A stretch of 16,600 nt of DNA from an uncultured Collinsella sp. (GTDB taxonomy: Bacteria; Actinomycetota; Coriobacteriia; Coriobacteriales; Coriobacteriaceae). The stretch lies in assembly GCA_902496455.1 (NCBI GenBank), contig CABVAY010000040.1:1-16600 (forward strand), written 5' to 3'. The notes beneath the pieces are model-generated. The model saw only the letters and a list, made by a program, of their open reading frames with translations. It was not told the origin of the DNA and made no database searches. Both the position numbers and the translations under genes were made by a program. Below are positions 1 to 6,344 of this stretch, piece by piece. The first letter of the stretch is position 1. Every line of letters starts with the position of its first letter.

Positions 1-28
1 ACGGGCCCTTTTTGAGACTTCTGCTCAT
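1..28 (-). CDS. rpsS: 30S ribosomal protein S19, N-terminal fragment (cut by window edge)
   Basis: Only the first nine codons are visible and read MSRSLKKGP, the highly conserved N-terminus of bacterial S19, a small-subunit head protein that contacts 16S rRNA with S13. An AGGAG Shine-Dalgarno sits about ten bases upstream of the ATG. It follows rplB by 32 nt on the same strand, which is the standard S10-operon order (L2 then S19), so it should be co-transcribed with rplC-rplD-rplW-rplB. The rest of the gene lies outside the window. Confidence 0.88.
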
Positions 29-60
29 AAGTGCTTTCTCCTAAAACTCGGTATCCGAAA

Positions 61-891
61 TTACTTCTTACGGCGACGAATGATGTGCTGGTTCGAGACC
101 TTCTTCTTCTTGCGCGTACGAAGGCCCTTCGTCGGCTTACCCCAAGGGGTAACGGAGGGACGACCAGAGGTGTGGTTCTTGCCCTCGCCACCGCCGTGCG
201 GGTGGTCGACAGGGTTCATGACGGTACCGCGGACGGTCGGGCGCACGTTCATGTGACGCTTACGGCCGGCCTTGCCGATGACGATGTTGGAGTGATCGGC
301 GTTGCCGACCTCACCGACGGTGGCGCGGCAGGTAACGAGGATGCGGCGCATCTCGGAGGAAGGCATACGGACGATGGCGTACTTGCCCTCCTTACCCATC
401 AGCTGGCAGGAGTTACCGGCGGAACGGGCGATAGCAGCGCCCTTGCCCGGCTGGAACTCGACGGCGTGGATGAGCGTACCGACGGGGATGTCGGCGAGGG
501 GCAGAGCGTTGCCCGGCTTGATGTCGGCGTCAGAACCGGACATGATGGTCTGACCGACCTCGAGGCCCTTAGGGGCCAGGATGTAGCGCTTCTCACCGTC
601 AGCGTAGTGCAGCAGAGCGATGCGAGCGGAACGGTTCGGATCGTACTCGATCGTGGCAACCTTGGCGGACACGCCGTCCTTGTTGCGCTTGAAGTCGATC
701 ACGCGGTAACGACGCTTCACGCCGCCGCCCTGGTGACGGGTGGTGATGCGGCCGTTGTTGTTACGACCGGCCTTCTTGGGCAGGGGCTCGAGAAGAGACT
801 TCTCGGGCTTGGTGCAGGTGATCTCGGAGAAGTCGGAGATCGTCTGCCAACGCCTACCAGCGGAGGTCGGCTTAAGGTGCTTTACAGCCAT
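61..891 (-). CDS. rplB: 50S ribosomal protein L2
   Basis: The 276-aa product is full length for bacterial L2, a core 23S rRNA-binding protein needed for subunit association and peptidyl-transferase centre structure. It has the conserved start MAVKHLKPTSAGRR, an internal RNA-binding beta-barrel region, and the C-terminal signature HPHGGGEGKNHTSGRPS around residues 230-245; His230 corresponds to the conserved E. coli His229. The C-terminus is strongly basic. The ATG at 891 is preferred over in-frame upstream starts because homologues begin at MAVK and an AAAGGG Shine-Dalgarno lies just upstream. Unlike its neighbours, it is separated from the preceding rplW by about 180 nt containing a hairpin and a repeated motif, so it may have its own control point. 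rpsS follows. Confidence 0.97.
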   Translation of the reverse strand: MAVKHLKPTSAGRRWQTISDFSEITCTKPEKSLLEPLPKKAGRNNNGRITTRHQGGGVKRRYRVIDFKRNKDGVSAKVATIEYDPNRSARIALLHYADGEKRYILAPKGLEVGQTIMSGSDADIKPGNALPLADIPVGTLIHAVEFQPGKGAAIARSAGNSCQLMGKEGKYAIVRMPSSEMRRILVTCRATVGEVGNADHSNIVIGKAGRKRHMNVRPTVRGTVMNPVDHPHGGGEGKNHTSGRPSVTPWGKPTKGLRTRKKKKVSNQHIIRRRKK

Positions 892-971
892 TACAATCCC
901 TTTCAATAGGAATCCGTTAGCCATCGCAGACAGGGATTCGAGGTTCTGCCTCGGGTGCGATGACACCGGAC

Positions 972-997
972 GTATACACGGTTCCGGGCGTGTCCAT
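972..997 (-). repeat. Copy A of a 26-nt repeat shared by the rplB and rplC leaders
   Basis: This 26-nt segment, about 80-105 nt upstream of rplB, matches 2837-2862 upstream of rplC at 23 of 26 positions in the same orientation. On the transcribed strand it contains ACACG and CGTGT separated by eight bases, a small potential hairpin; in the other copy the stem becomes ATACG/CGTGT, which still pairs through a G-U. It ends in TATAC, so a promoter element is the main alternative. I do not recognise it as a known family. Confidence 0.6.
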
Positions 998-1016
998 TTA
1001 ATACGCCCAAAACCTT

Positions 1017-1052
1017 GAGCTCCCGCCTCCCCTATCTGGGAGGCATGAGCTC
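1017..1052 (-). promoter_or_regulatory. Strong hairpin in the rplW-rplB gap
   Basis: GAGCTC (1017-1022) pairs with GAGCTC (1047-1052), and GCCTCCC (1025-1031) pairs with GGGAGGC (1038-1044) around a six-base loop. This gives 13 base pairs interrupted by one small internal loop. On the transcribed strand the stem is followed by AAGGTTTTGG, a T-run too short for a convincing intrinsic terminator. An attenuator, RNase processing site or pausing hairpin inside the ribosomal protein operon is more likely. Confidence 0.6.
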
Positions 1053-1070
1053 ACTCAACAGCAGCGAGTC

Positions 1071-1358
1071 TTAGGCCTGGTTGCCAAAGACCTCGATGGT
1101 GTCGCCCTCGGCCAGCGTGACGATGGCCTTCTTCCAAGAACGGGTCTTGCCGGCGACATAGCGCACGCGCTTGGTCTTGGGCTTGACCGTCAGGGTGTTC
1201 ACGCGAACGACCTTGACGCCGAAGATCTCCTCGACAGCGTCCTTGATCTGATACTTGTTAGCATCCTTGGCGACCTCGAACGTGTACTTGTTCAGCTCCA
1301 TGCCGGAGAAGGAACGCTCGGACACGATCGGACGGATGATGATCTCGTGGGCGGTCAT
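1071..1358 (-). CDS. rplW: 50S ribosomal protein L23
   Basis: The 95-aa product has the L23 layout: the start MTAHEIIIRPIVSERS, the central segment YTFEVAKDANKYQIKDAVE, then FGVKVVRVNTLTVKPK and a basic loop. L23 binds domain III of 23S rRNA at the peptide exit tunnel and docks trigger factor and SRP. The ATG directly abuts the rplD stop codon (TAAATG), and its GGGGAGGTG Shine-Dalgarno lies inside the end of rplD, so the two genes are probably translationally coupled. The downstream side is unusual: a gap of about 180 nt, with a hairpin, precedes rplB instead of the usual short spacing. Confidence 0.96.
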   Translation of the reverse strand: MTAHEIIIRPIVSERSFSGMELNKYTFEVAKDANKYQIKDAVEEIFGVKVVRVNTLTVKPKTKRVRYVAGKTRSWKKAIVTLAEGDTIEVFGNQA

Positions 1359-1985
1359 TTATGCAAGCACCTCCCCGAAGTGAGCGGCGATGTCGGCGGG
1401 CATCAGCACAGCGTTGTTGTTGACGAGATCGTAGGTGTTGGCCTCGTCAGCGGTGATGATGAACGTCTTGGGAATGTTTCGGAACGACAGGTAGGCGTTG
1501 ACGTCCTCATCGCGAACGATGATGGTCAGACGCTTGCCCTCAAGGCCGAGAGCCTTGAGCATGGCGACGGCAGCCTTGGTGGAAGGCTTCTCGAAGCCGT
1601 AGTCGTCGACGAGTACGAGCTCGCCATCGGCCAGCTTGGCGGACAGCGCGGAGCGCATAGCCAGCTTGACCTCCTTGTTGTTCATACGCTTAGCGTAGGA
1701 ACGGGGCTTGGGGGCGAAGACAACGCCACCGTGACGCCACTGGGCAGCACGGATGGAACCCTGGCGGGCACGGCCGGTGCCCTTCTGACGCCAAGGCTTC
1801 TTGCCGCCACCGGAAACCTCAGAGCGGCCCTTAGCGGACTGGGTGCCCTGACGCCAAGAGGCCATCTGGCACTTGACGATGTGGTGCATAACGTGGATGT
1901 TCGGCTCGATGCCGTACACCTCAGCGGCGAGCTCGGCCTCGGCGACCTTCTTGCCCTCGCTGTTCTTTACTTCAAACTTTGCCAT
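1359..1985 (-). CDS. rplD: 50S ribosomal protein L4
   Basis: The 208-aa product is a full-length L4 (uL4), which binds 23S rRNA domain I and lines the exit tunnel. The diagnostic extended-loop region runs from about residue 45 to 100 and contains RQGTQSAKGRSEVSGGG, KPWRQKGTGRARQGSIR and WRHGGVVFAPKPRSY. An AAGGAGA Shine-Dalgarno precedes the ATG. It sits 46 nt after rplC and abuts rplW. In E. coli, L4 is the autogenous repressor of the S10 operon, acting on the mRNA leader; the structured RNA upstream of rplC here makes an analogous role plausible, but that is inference. Confidence 0.97.
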   Translation of the reverse strand: MAKFEVKNSEGKKVAEAELAAEVYGIEPNIHVMHHIVKCQMASWRQGTQSAKGRSEVSGGGKKPWRQKGTGRARQGSIRAAQWRHGGVVFAPKPRSYAKRMNNKEVKLAMRSALSAKLADGELVLVDDYGFEKPSTKAAVAMLKALGLEGKRLTIIVRDEDVNAYLSFRNIPKTFIITADEANTYDLVNNNAVLMPADIAAHFGEVLA

Positions 1986-2031
1986 TTAAGTGTTCTCCTT
2001 GGTATGACGCTGGGCTAAATGGGCTGGGCCC

Positions 2032-2652
2032 TTAGGCCATACGGATGGCGACGAGACCATTCTTGGCACCCGGGACAGCGCCCTTGACCAAGATGAGGTT
2101 CTGCTCGGCATCGATGCGGACAACGGAAAGGTTCTTGACGGTAACGCGCTCGTTACCCATGTGACCGGCCATCTTGACGCCCTTGAGGACGCGCGCAGGA
2201 TAGGCGCACTGACCGATAGAACCGGGGTGACGCTGGAAGTGAGAACCATGCGTCATAGGACCGCGGCGCTGACCCCAGCGCTTGATGCGACCCTGGAAGC
2301 CCTTACCCTTGGAGGTACCGATGACGTCGACCTTCTCGACATCAGCGAAATCAGCGACGGTGACGACCTCGCCGACCTTGTGCTCCTCGCCGTTCTCGAC
2401 GCGGACCTCACGAAGGAAACGGACAGGCTCGACGCCAGCCTTGGCGAAGTGACCAGCCATGGGCTTGTTCACGTTCTTGGCCTTGATGTCGCCGAAACCG
2501 ATCTGGACGGCGTCATAGCCGTCGGTTGCCTGAGTTTTAACCTGCGAGACAGCGCAGGGGCCAGCCTGGATGACCGTGACGGGAACGACGTTGTCGTCCT
2601 CGTCCCAAACCTGGGTCATGCCAATCTTGCGGCCGAGAATCATGCTGATCAA
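2032..2652 (-). CDS. rplC: 50S ribosomal protein L3
   Basis: The 206-aa product carries the L3 signatures: GRKIGMTQVWDEDDNVVPVT near the N-terminus and the loop KRWGQRRGPMTHGSHFQRHP reaching toward the peptidyl-transferase centre, followed by GSIGQCAYPARVLKGVKMAG. L3 is an early 23S rRNA assembly protein. I chose the TTG at 2652, giving MISMILGRKIG, because it has a GGGA at a suitable distance and matches the extra N-terminal residues common in L3. The ATG at 2643 is the alternative but has no visible Shine-Dalgarno. It is the first gene of the cluster here; no rpsJ lies upstream. The start codon falls within a short hairpin (2647-2661), which may matter for translation. Confidence 0.95.
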   Translation of the reverse strand: MISMILGRKIGMTQVWDEDDNVVPVTVIQAGPCAVSQVKTQATDGYDAVQIGFGDIKAKNVNKPMAGHFAKAGVEPVRFLREVRVENGEEHKVGEVVTVADFADVEKVDVIGTSKGKGFQGRIKRWGQRRGPMTHGSHFQRHPGSIGQCAYPARVLKGVKMAGHMGNERVTVKNLSVVRIDAEQNLILVKGAVPGAKNGLVAIRMA

Positions 2653-2862
2653 GATATGATCCCAACTCTCGCGTGGTCTTGGGACAATGCGTACACCACC
2701 GAGCGTACGCCCCTAGAGGACCACTACTTACACGACGTGCTCCCCAGCCTTGTATTTCGCCCGGACTACCTGACAACCCTATTAAGCAGGCATTTTGTCC
2801 AGCCAGAATACTCCCCTGGTTACACACAGCTGTTTAGTATACACGGCTGCGGGCGTATCCAT
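2653..2862 (-). promoter_or_regulatory. Structured 5' leader RNA of rplC
   Basis: No gene is visible here, but the transcribed strand has three well-formed elements. The first, 2761-2802, pairs CTGGAC with GTCCGG and TGCCTG with CAGGTA (with G-U pairs) around a 14-nt loop. The second, 2673-2724, stacks GTGGTC/GACCAC, GGG/CCC and GCGTAC/GTACGC around a 10-nt loop. The third, 2647-2661, is a short GATCA/TGATC hairpin that covers the TTG start codon. The position resembles S10-operon leaders that bind a ribosomal protein for feedback control. The family is not recognised, and no intrinsic terminator is seen. Confidence 0.5.
2837..2862 (-). repeat. Copy B of the 26-nt repeat, upstream of rplC
   Basis: This copy matches 972-997 at 23 of 26 positions in the same orientation. 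It lies about 185-210 nt upstream of the rplC start and marks the start of the structured leader. On the transcribed strand the repeat ends in TATACT, which resembles a -10 box, but no good -35 lies at standard spacing. It could be a DNA operator, a promoter element or an RNA element. Confidence 0.6.
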
Positions 2863-2872
2863 CGAGATTCAT

Positions 2873-2901
2873 ATTTCACTCACATTGTTTACGCAGGTAA
2901 A
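2873..2901 (-). promoter_or_regulatory. Candidate promoter for the ribosomal protein operon
   Basis: On the minus strand TTTACC (2896-2901) and TGAAAT (2873-2878) are separated by 17 bp. Each matches the sigma-70 consensus at four of six positions. The location, just downstream of the inverted-repeat element and upstream of the leader, is appropriate. The match is weak, and the TATACT in the 26-nt repeat is a competing -10. Confidence 0.25.
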
Positions 2902-2904
2902 GTG

Positions 2905-3081
2905 CGTGGCACGTTCCCAGTGTGCGGCGGAGGGGGCGGGCCTGAGACATATTAAGGTTGCTGCTCTACAGTCCTGCTCACGACGGAGAGCACATTAAGT
3001 GCTCTCCTGTTCGTGCGGAACTCGCGACAACCTTAATATGTCTCAGGCCCGCCCCCTCCGCCGCACACTGGGAACGCCACG
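2905..3081. repeat. MITE-like or cruciform element with perfect 49-bp inverted arms
   Basis: The arm 2912-2960 is the exact reverse complement of 3028-3076, with no mismatch over 49 bp. The symmetry continues outward as CGTGGC (2905-2910) against GCCACG (3076-3081), apart from a small insertion in the left arm. The 67-bp centre contains a second, concentric hairpin, GGAGAGCAC (2985-2993) with GTGCTCTCC (2999-3007), extended by CACGA/TCGTG. It lies between the end of the histidine-phosphatase gene and the ribosomal protein leader. No target-site duplication or coding capacity is evident. A non-autonomous mobile element, a large bidirectional RNA hairpin or a recombination site are all possible. 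Confidence 0.75.
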
Positions 3082-3111
3082 TTGATGTCTGCTAAACCTT
3101 GCTCGCTCAGG

Positions 3112-3738
3112 CTAATGACTTTGTTGGGGGTCCACTATTTGCTGGAGGGTGAACTTGCATTGGGACGGTTCGCCTTCTGCTTGTGGCTTTGCCTCATCGA
3201 AATCGAAGATCATGATGGCGCAGTTGGGGAGTTTTGTTGGGAGCTCGAAGCCCTCTGGGGCTGCGGCCTTGATAAATTGGCGGCTGGCGCTGCCGTGGCT
3301 TACTGCTAGAAGGGTTTCGATGCCCTCGGAGCCCATGATATTGGTAAGCGCATCCACCATACGTTCTTGCAGCGCTTGGCTTCCTTCTCCTCCGAAGGGG
3401 ACCAGGTCCTCGCCCGGATCCCAGACGTCGGTGGGCAGCGCGCCGTGCGGGCCTTCTTCGAAGGAGCCGTAGCAGCGCTCGATAATGCCTTCGCAGGGCT
3501 CGGCTGCTGCGTCCGGGCCGAGGAGCTCGCATGCGACGAGACTTGCCGTGTCCATGGCTCGGCCTAAGGGTGATGAGACCACTTTGTCGGGGACGACGCC
3601 GTGGGCTTTGAGCCATGCGGCTGCCATCCCGGCTTGCTGACGGCCTAAGTCGGTGAGCGGTGAATCGCAGCGGCCCTGGACCAGCTTTTTGACGTTGAAC
3701 TCCGTCTGACCGTGGCGGAGTAGATACAGCTTCTTCAT
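3112..3738 (-). CDS. Histidine phosphatase superfamily protein (phosphoglycerate mutase-like)
   Basis: The 208-aa product begins MKKLYLLRHGQTEFN. The RHG motif at residues 8-10 supplies the phospho-accepting His9. Arg60 in SSPLGRAMDTA, Glu87 in the IIERCYGSFEEG segment and His148 in AVSHGS complete the expected catalytic set for this superfamily. Such proteins remove phosphate from small metabolites; the substrate cannot be read from sequence. Despite the common 'phosphoglycerate mutase' label it need not be glycolytic, and alpha-ribazole phosphatase-type or broad-specificity sugar phosphatases are alternatives. An AGGGGAGAG Shine-Dalgarno precedes the ATG. It follows the CDF gene by 39 nt on the same strand, so the two may form one transcript. 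The inverted-repeat element begins about 30 bp after its stop. Confidence 0.88.
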   Translation of the reverse strand: MKKLYLLRHGQTEFNVKKLVQGRCDSPLTDLGRQQAGMAAAWLKAHGVVPDKVVSSPLGRAMDTASLVACELLGPDAAAEPCEGIIERCYGSFEEGPHGALPTDVWDPGEDLVPFGGEGSQALQERMVDALTNIMGSEGIETLLAVSHGSASRQFIKAAAPEGFELPTKLPNCAIMIFDFDEAKPQAEGEPSQCKFTLQQIVDPQQSH

Positions 3739-3777
3739 GCTCTCCCCTTCTGCATAACCTGCTTTGCCGGCATAGCC

Positions 3778-4932
3778 TTACTCGTGGGTATGCCCTACGT
3801 AGTCTTCGTCGATCGTAATCTTGGCAATCGACTTGGGATATTCCGATTCGACCCGTTGTGTCAGCGCGTGCTTTACGTCTTCGGCACTCATCTGCAGATC
3901 CGAGGGACGCACGCAGTCAAAGATCACGTTGGTGTGCGTAGGACCCGGCACGCAGCGCAGGTCATGAATCGAGAGGCGGCTATCGATCTCCTGGGCCATG
4001 GCGTGAATGCGCAAGCGCATGCTCGCCAGCTTGGGGTCATCGGTCACGATGGGATCGTAGTGAAGCGTAACGATCATGCCGTCTTCGTCCCTAAACGACT
4101 GCTCGATGTTATCGAGCGTGTCGTGACTTTCCAACGGGCTGTCCTCGGCCGCCATCTCGGCATGCGCACTTGCAAACTTCCTGCCCGGGCCGTAGTCGTG
4201 AACCATCAAATCGTGAACGCCCAAAACGCCGGGATAGCTCATGATCTTGTCTCGAATGTGCTTGACCAGCTTAGGATCGGGCGACTGACCCAAAAGCGGG
4301 CTCACCGTATCCTGGATGAGTTCAAAACCGCTCCAGCCAATATAGGCGCCAACGGCAAGGCCGACCCATGCGTCAAGATTGATGTGCGTCACCTGCGAAA
4401 CAATCGCGCACGCCAGCACGGCGCCCGTGGCTAGGACATCGTTCTTGGAATCCTGCGCGGTCGCATGCAGCGTCTCGGACTCAATGCGGTCACCGAGCTT
4501 TTGGTTGAGGGCCGCCATCCACAGCTTTACGACCATCGAAAGCACTAGAACTGCCACCAGGGCAAGCGAGAACTCGACAGGTTCGGGGTGGATGACGCGC
4601 TCGACCGAGGACTTCACCAGCTCAACGCCAATCAGCAGCACGAGCGCCGCCACGACCAGACCCGAGAGATACTCGTAGCGACCGTGGCCGTAAGGATGCT
4701 CGGGGTCGGCCGGCTTGCTCGCCAGCTTAAAGCCCAGCACGCTCACGATGTTCGAGCTGGCATCGGACAGGTTGTTCATGGCATCCGCCACAATCGAAAC
4801 CGATCCCGACAGCACGCCAATTACGCCCTTCGCAGCGCATAGTGCCACATTGGCGAGAATACACACCACGCCCGTCAACGTGCCCACGCGCGCACGGTCG
4901 CCCTGCGCACGCTTAACAATCCACTCGACCAT
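3778..4932 (-). CDS. Cation diffusion facilitator family metal exporter, probably Mn-type
   Basis: The 384-aa product has six predicted membrane segments in roughly the first 210 residues and a long cytoplasmic C-terminal part. Family marks are GSVSIVADAMNNLSDASSN in TM2 and HPYGHGRYEYLSG after TM2. The transport-site residues appear to be N53xxxD57 in TM2 and D161xxxD165 in TM5. From family knowledge, Asn-Asp/Asp-Asp sites are typical of Mn-exporting CDF proteins, whereas Zn exporters carry His at TM5, so Mn(II) efflux is the best guess. The C-terminal region of about 170 residues is longer than one ferredoxin-like domain and ends in a His-containing tail (GHTHE). It starts just downstream of the fab operon terminator, so it needs its own promoter; I found none that was convincing in 4933-5011. 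GGGGGCGG may serve as Shine-Dalgarno. Confidence 0.9.
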   Translation of the reverse strand: MVEWIVKRAQGDRARVGTLTGVVCILANVALCAAKGVIGVLSGSVSIVADAMNNLSDASSNIVSVLGFKLASKPADPEHPYGHGRYEYLSGLVVAALVLLIGVELVKSSVERVIHPEPVEFSLALVAVLVLSMVVKLWMAALNQKLGDRIESETLHATAQDSKNDVLATGAVLACAIVSQVTHINLDAWVGLAVGAYIGWSGFELIQDTVSPLLGQSPDPKLVKHIRDKIMSYPGVLGVHDLMVHDYGPGRKFASAHAEMAAEDSPLESHDTLDNIEQSFRDEDGMIVTLHYDPIVTDDPKLASMRLRIHAMAQEIDSRLSIHDLRCVPGPTHTNVIFDCVRPSDLQMSAEDVKHALTQRVESEYPKSIAKITIDEDYVGHTHE

Positions 4933-5011
4933 CTACATCCGCCCCCACGGTACTACCTATATATCTATTGCTCAAACGGATTGTAGTGTAGCCACTTTGT
5001 CCCCCAGATAC

Positions 5012-5045
5012 AAAAAAGGCCGCGACCCACACGGGCCACGGCCTT
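5012..5045 (-). terminator. Intrinsic terminator of the fab-acc-PTS operon
   Basis: On the minus strand AAGGCCGTGGCCC pairs with GGGTCGCGGCCTT (two G-U pairs) around a GTGT loop, giving a 13-bp stem followed by a run of T residues (A-run at 5012-5017 on the plus strand). It lies about 40 bp past the EIIC stop codon and before the CDF gene. It is a textbook rho-independent terminator closing the operon that starts at fabH. Confidence 0.9.
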
Positions 5046-5083
5046 GGAGCATGGCAAAGGAATCGTCCTTGTGTCGCACAGGT

Positions 5084-6298
5084 TTACGCGCTTACTTCGG
5101 CCACGCTCTTCGAGGTTTCGGGTGAATCGGCTCCGTCCCCCATCGTCTGTCCCTTCGCCGGCACCACGCCAAAGCAGTAGCTCAGCGCCGCAGACACCGC
5201 AAATGCCACACCGCCGGCAGCGCAGCACCACAGCAGGTTCGAGATGCCGCCCGTGGCAAAGCCAATGACCATGAGGACATTCGTCATGCCGATGGTATAG
5301 GCCGTAACGTGGCCCACGGCTGCAACAAGGCCTCCGACGGCGCCGCCAATGGCCATGCACGTCAGGCACCTGCCATATTTAAAGCCGCAACCGTACAGCG
5401 CCGGCTCGCTTACGCCGCCAAGAACACCCGAGATTGAGTAGCCCAGCATGAGCGCCTTCTCGTCCTTATCCGCAACGCGGAGCGACGCGCCAAAAGGCAT
5501 GCCCCAAACGGCGAACGTCGCCATCGTCGCGGCAATCAGGATGCACGAATCCGTTCCCACACTCATAAACTGCGCATAGGCGAGCGATAGGACAACGTTG
5601 CTGACGCCGGCGATCTTTAGGAACTCCCAGCCCGCAGCAAGCCCCATGAGCGTGAGCAGCGACACGATGCCACCGGAATTGCCAAGCATAAACATAAGCT
5701 GGCCCAACAGCATGCCCAGATAGCTGCCCGCCGGTGCCGTGATACACAGCGAAACCGGAACCATGACGAGCATGGTCGCAAACGGAACAAACGAAAACGC
5801 CACGGCCTTAGGGATAACGCGCTTAAAGAAACACTCCACTCGCCATAGCACGGGCATCGAAATGAGAACCGGAATAACAGTCGTCGTGTAATCGTTGACC
5901 GGCGCGGGAAGCAGACCATACACGGAAGTCATCGATGCCCCCGTCGTCGACGCGGCATCGACGAGCTTAAGCAGATCGGGCGCAATCAATACGCCGCCCA
6001 GCATCATGCCTAGCTGCTCCGAGCAACCGAGCTGGCGGGCGGCCGCCCAACCAAGATAAATGGGCAAAAAGTAGTAGCCGGCGTTATAGAGCCAACTGTA
6101 GAACAGGCGATAGATTTCGGAATCGGCAGACCACAGGCCCAGCATACCTTCGCCCATAATGACGGCAACGGTGCGGAACAACGCCGCGCAGACAATAAAC
6201 GGCAGCGCCGACATCATGCTTTTGGACAGATAGTCCACCACGGCCATGGCGTTTGATGAAACCGTCGTTGTAAACGAGGTGTTAGAAACTTGTGACAT
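5084..6298 (-). CDS. Orphan PTS EIIC permease, glucose/beta-glucoside superfamily
   Basis: The 404-aa product is a polytopic membrane protein resembling EIIC of the beta-glucoside/sucrose branch. It shows LGGVLIAPDL (about 100-109), NDYTTTVIPVLI (135-146) and GGVSEPALYGCGFKYGR (294-310), the last containing the family's sugar-site Ser-Glu-Pro. There is no EIIB or EIIA domain at either end; the tail after residue 382 is short and polar. It would need phosphorylation partners encoded elsewhere, and the sugar is unknown. I chose the ATG at 6298 (AAAGG upstream); an in-frame ATG at 6322 with its own AAAGGGAAA would add eight residues (MSHWERRS). It starts 40 nt after accDA and ends just before a strong terminator, so it appears to be the last gene of the fatty acid operon. 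Confidence 0.88.
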   Translation of the reverse strand: MSQVSNTSFTTTVSSNAMAVVDYLSKSMMSALPFIVCAALFRTVAVIMGEGMLGLWSADSEIYRLFYSWLYNAGYYFLPIYLGWAAARQLGCSEQLGMMLGGVLIAPDLLKLVDAASTTGASMTSVYGLLPAPVNDYTTTVIPVLISMPVLWRVECFFKRVIPKAVAFSFVPFATMLVMVPVSLCITAPAGSYLGMLLGQLMFMLGNSGGIVSLLTLMGLAAGWEFLKIAGVSNVVLSLAYAQFMSVGTDSCILIAATMATFAVWGMPFGASLRVADKDEKALMLGYSISGVLGGVSEPALYGCGFKYGRCLTCMAIGGAVGGLVAAVGHVTAYTIGMTNVLMVIGFATGGISNLLWCCAAGGVAFAVSAALSYCFGVVPAKGQTMGDGADSPETSKSVAEVSA

Positions 6299-6344
6299 GG
6301 AACGCCTTTCCCAATGTGACATGCGAGTTTTCCCTTTGTCACAT
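6289..6344 (-). repeat. Imperfect tandem ribosome-binding/start units before the EIIC gene
   Basis: On the minus strand three ATGT(G/C)ACA blocks follow each other at about 22-24-nt steps. The first two are each followed by GGGAAA and then the next ATG. The first and second blocks also form a perfect 8-bp inverted repeat (6337-6344 with 6314-6321), so the RNA can fold into a hairpin that encloses the first GGGAAA and masks the first start codon. The first ATG overlaps the accDA stop (ATGTGA). The two later ATGs are in frame with EIIC. Confidence 0.5.

Noticed and set aside
2985..3007. GGAGAGCAC/GTGCTCTCC hairpin as an intrinsic terminator of the histidine-phosphatase gene
   Set aside because: No T-run follows the stem in either direction; it is better treated as the core of the inverted-repeat element.
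6314..6344. CRP/Crp-like site TGTGA...TCACA before the PTS gene
   Set aside because: The half-sites are separated by 19 bp instead of 6, and the pattern is better explained as repeated start-site units forming an RNA hairpin.
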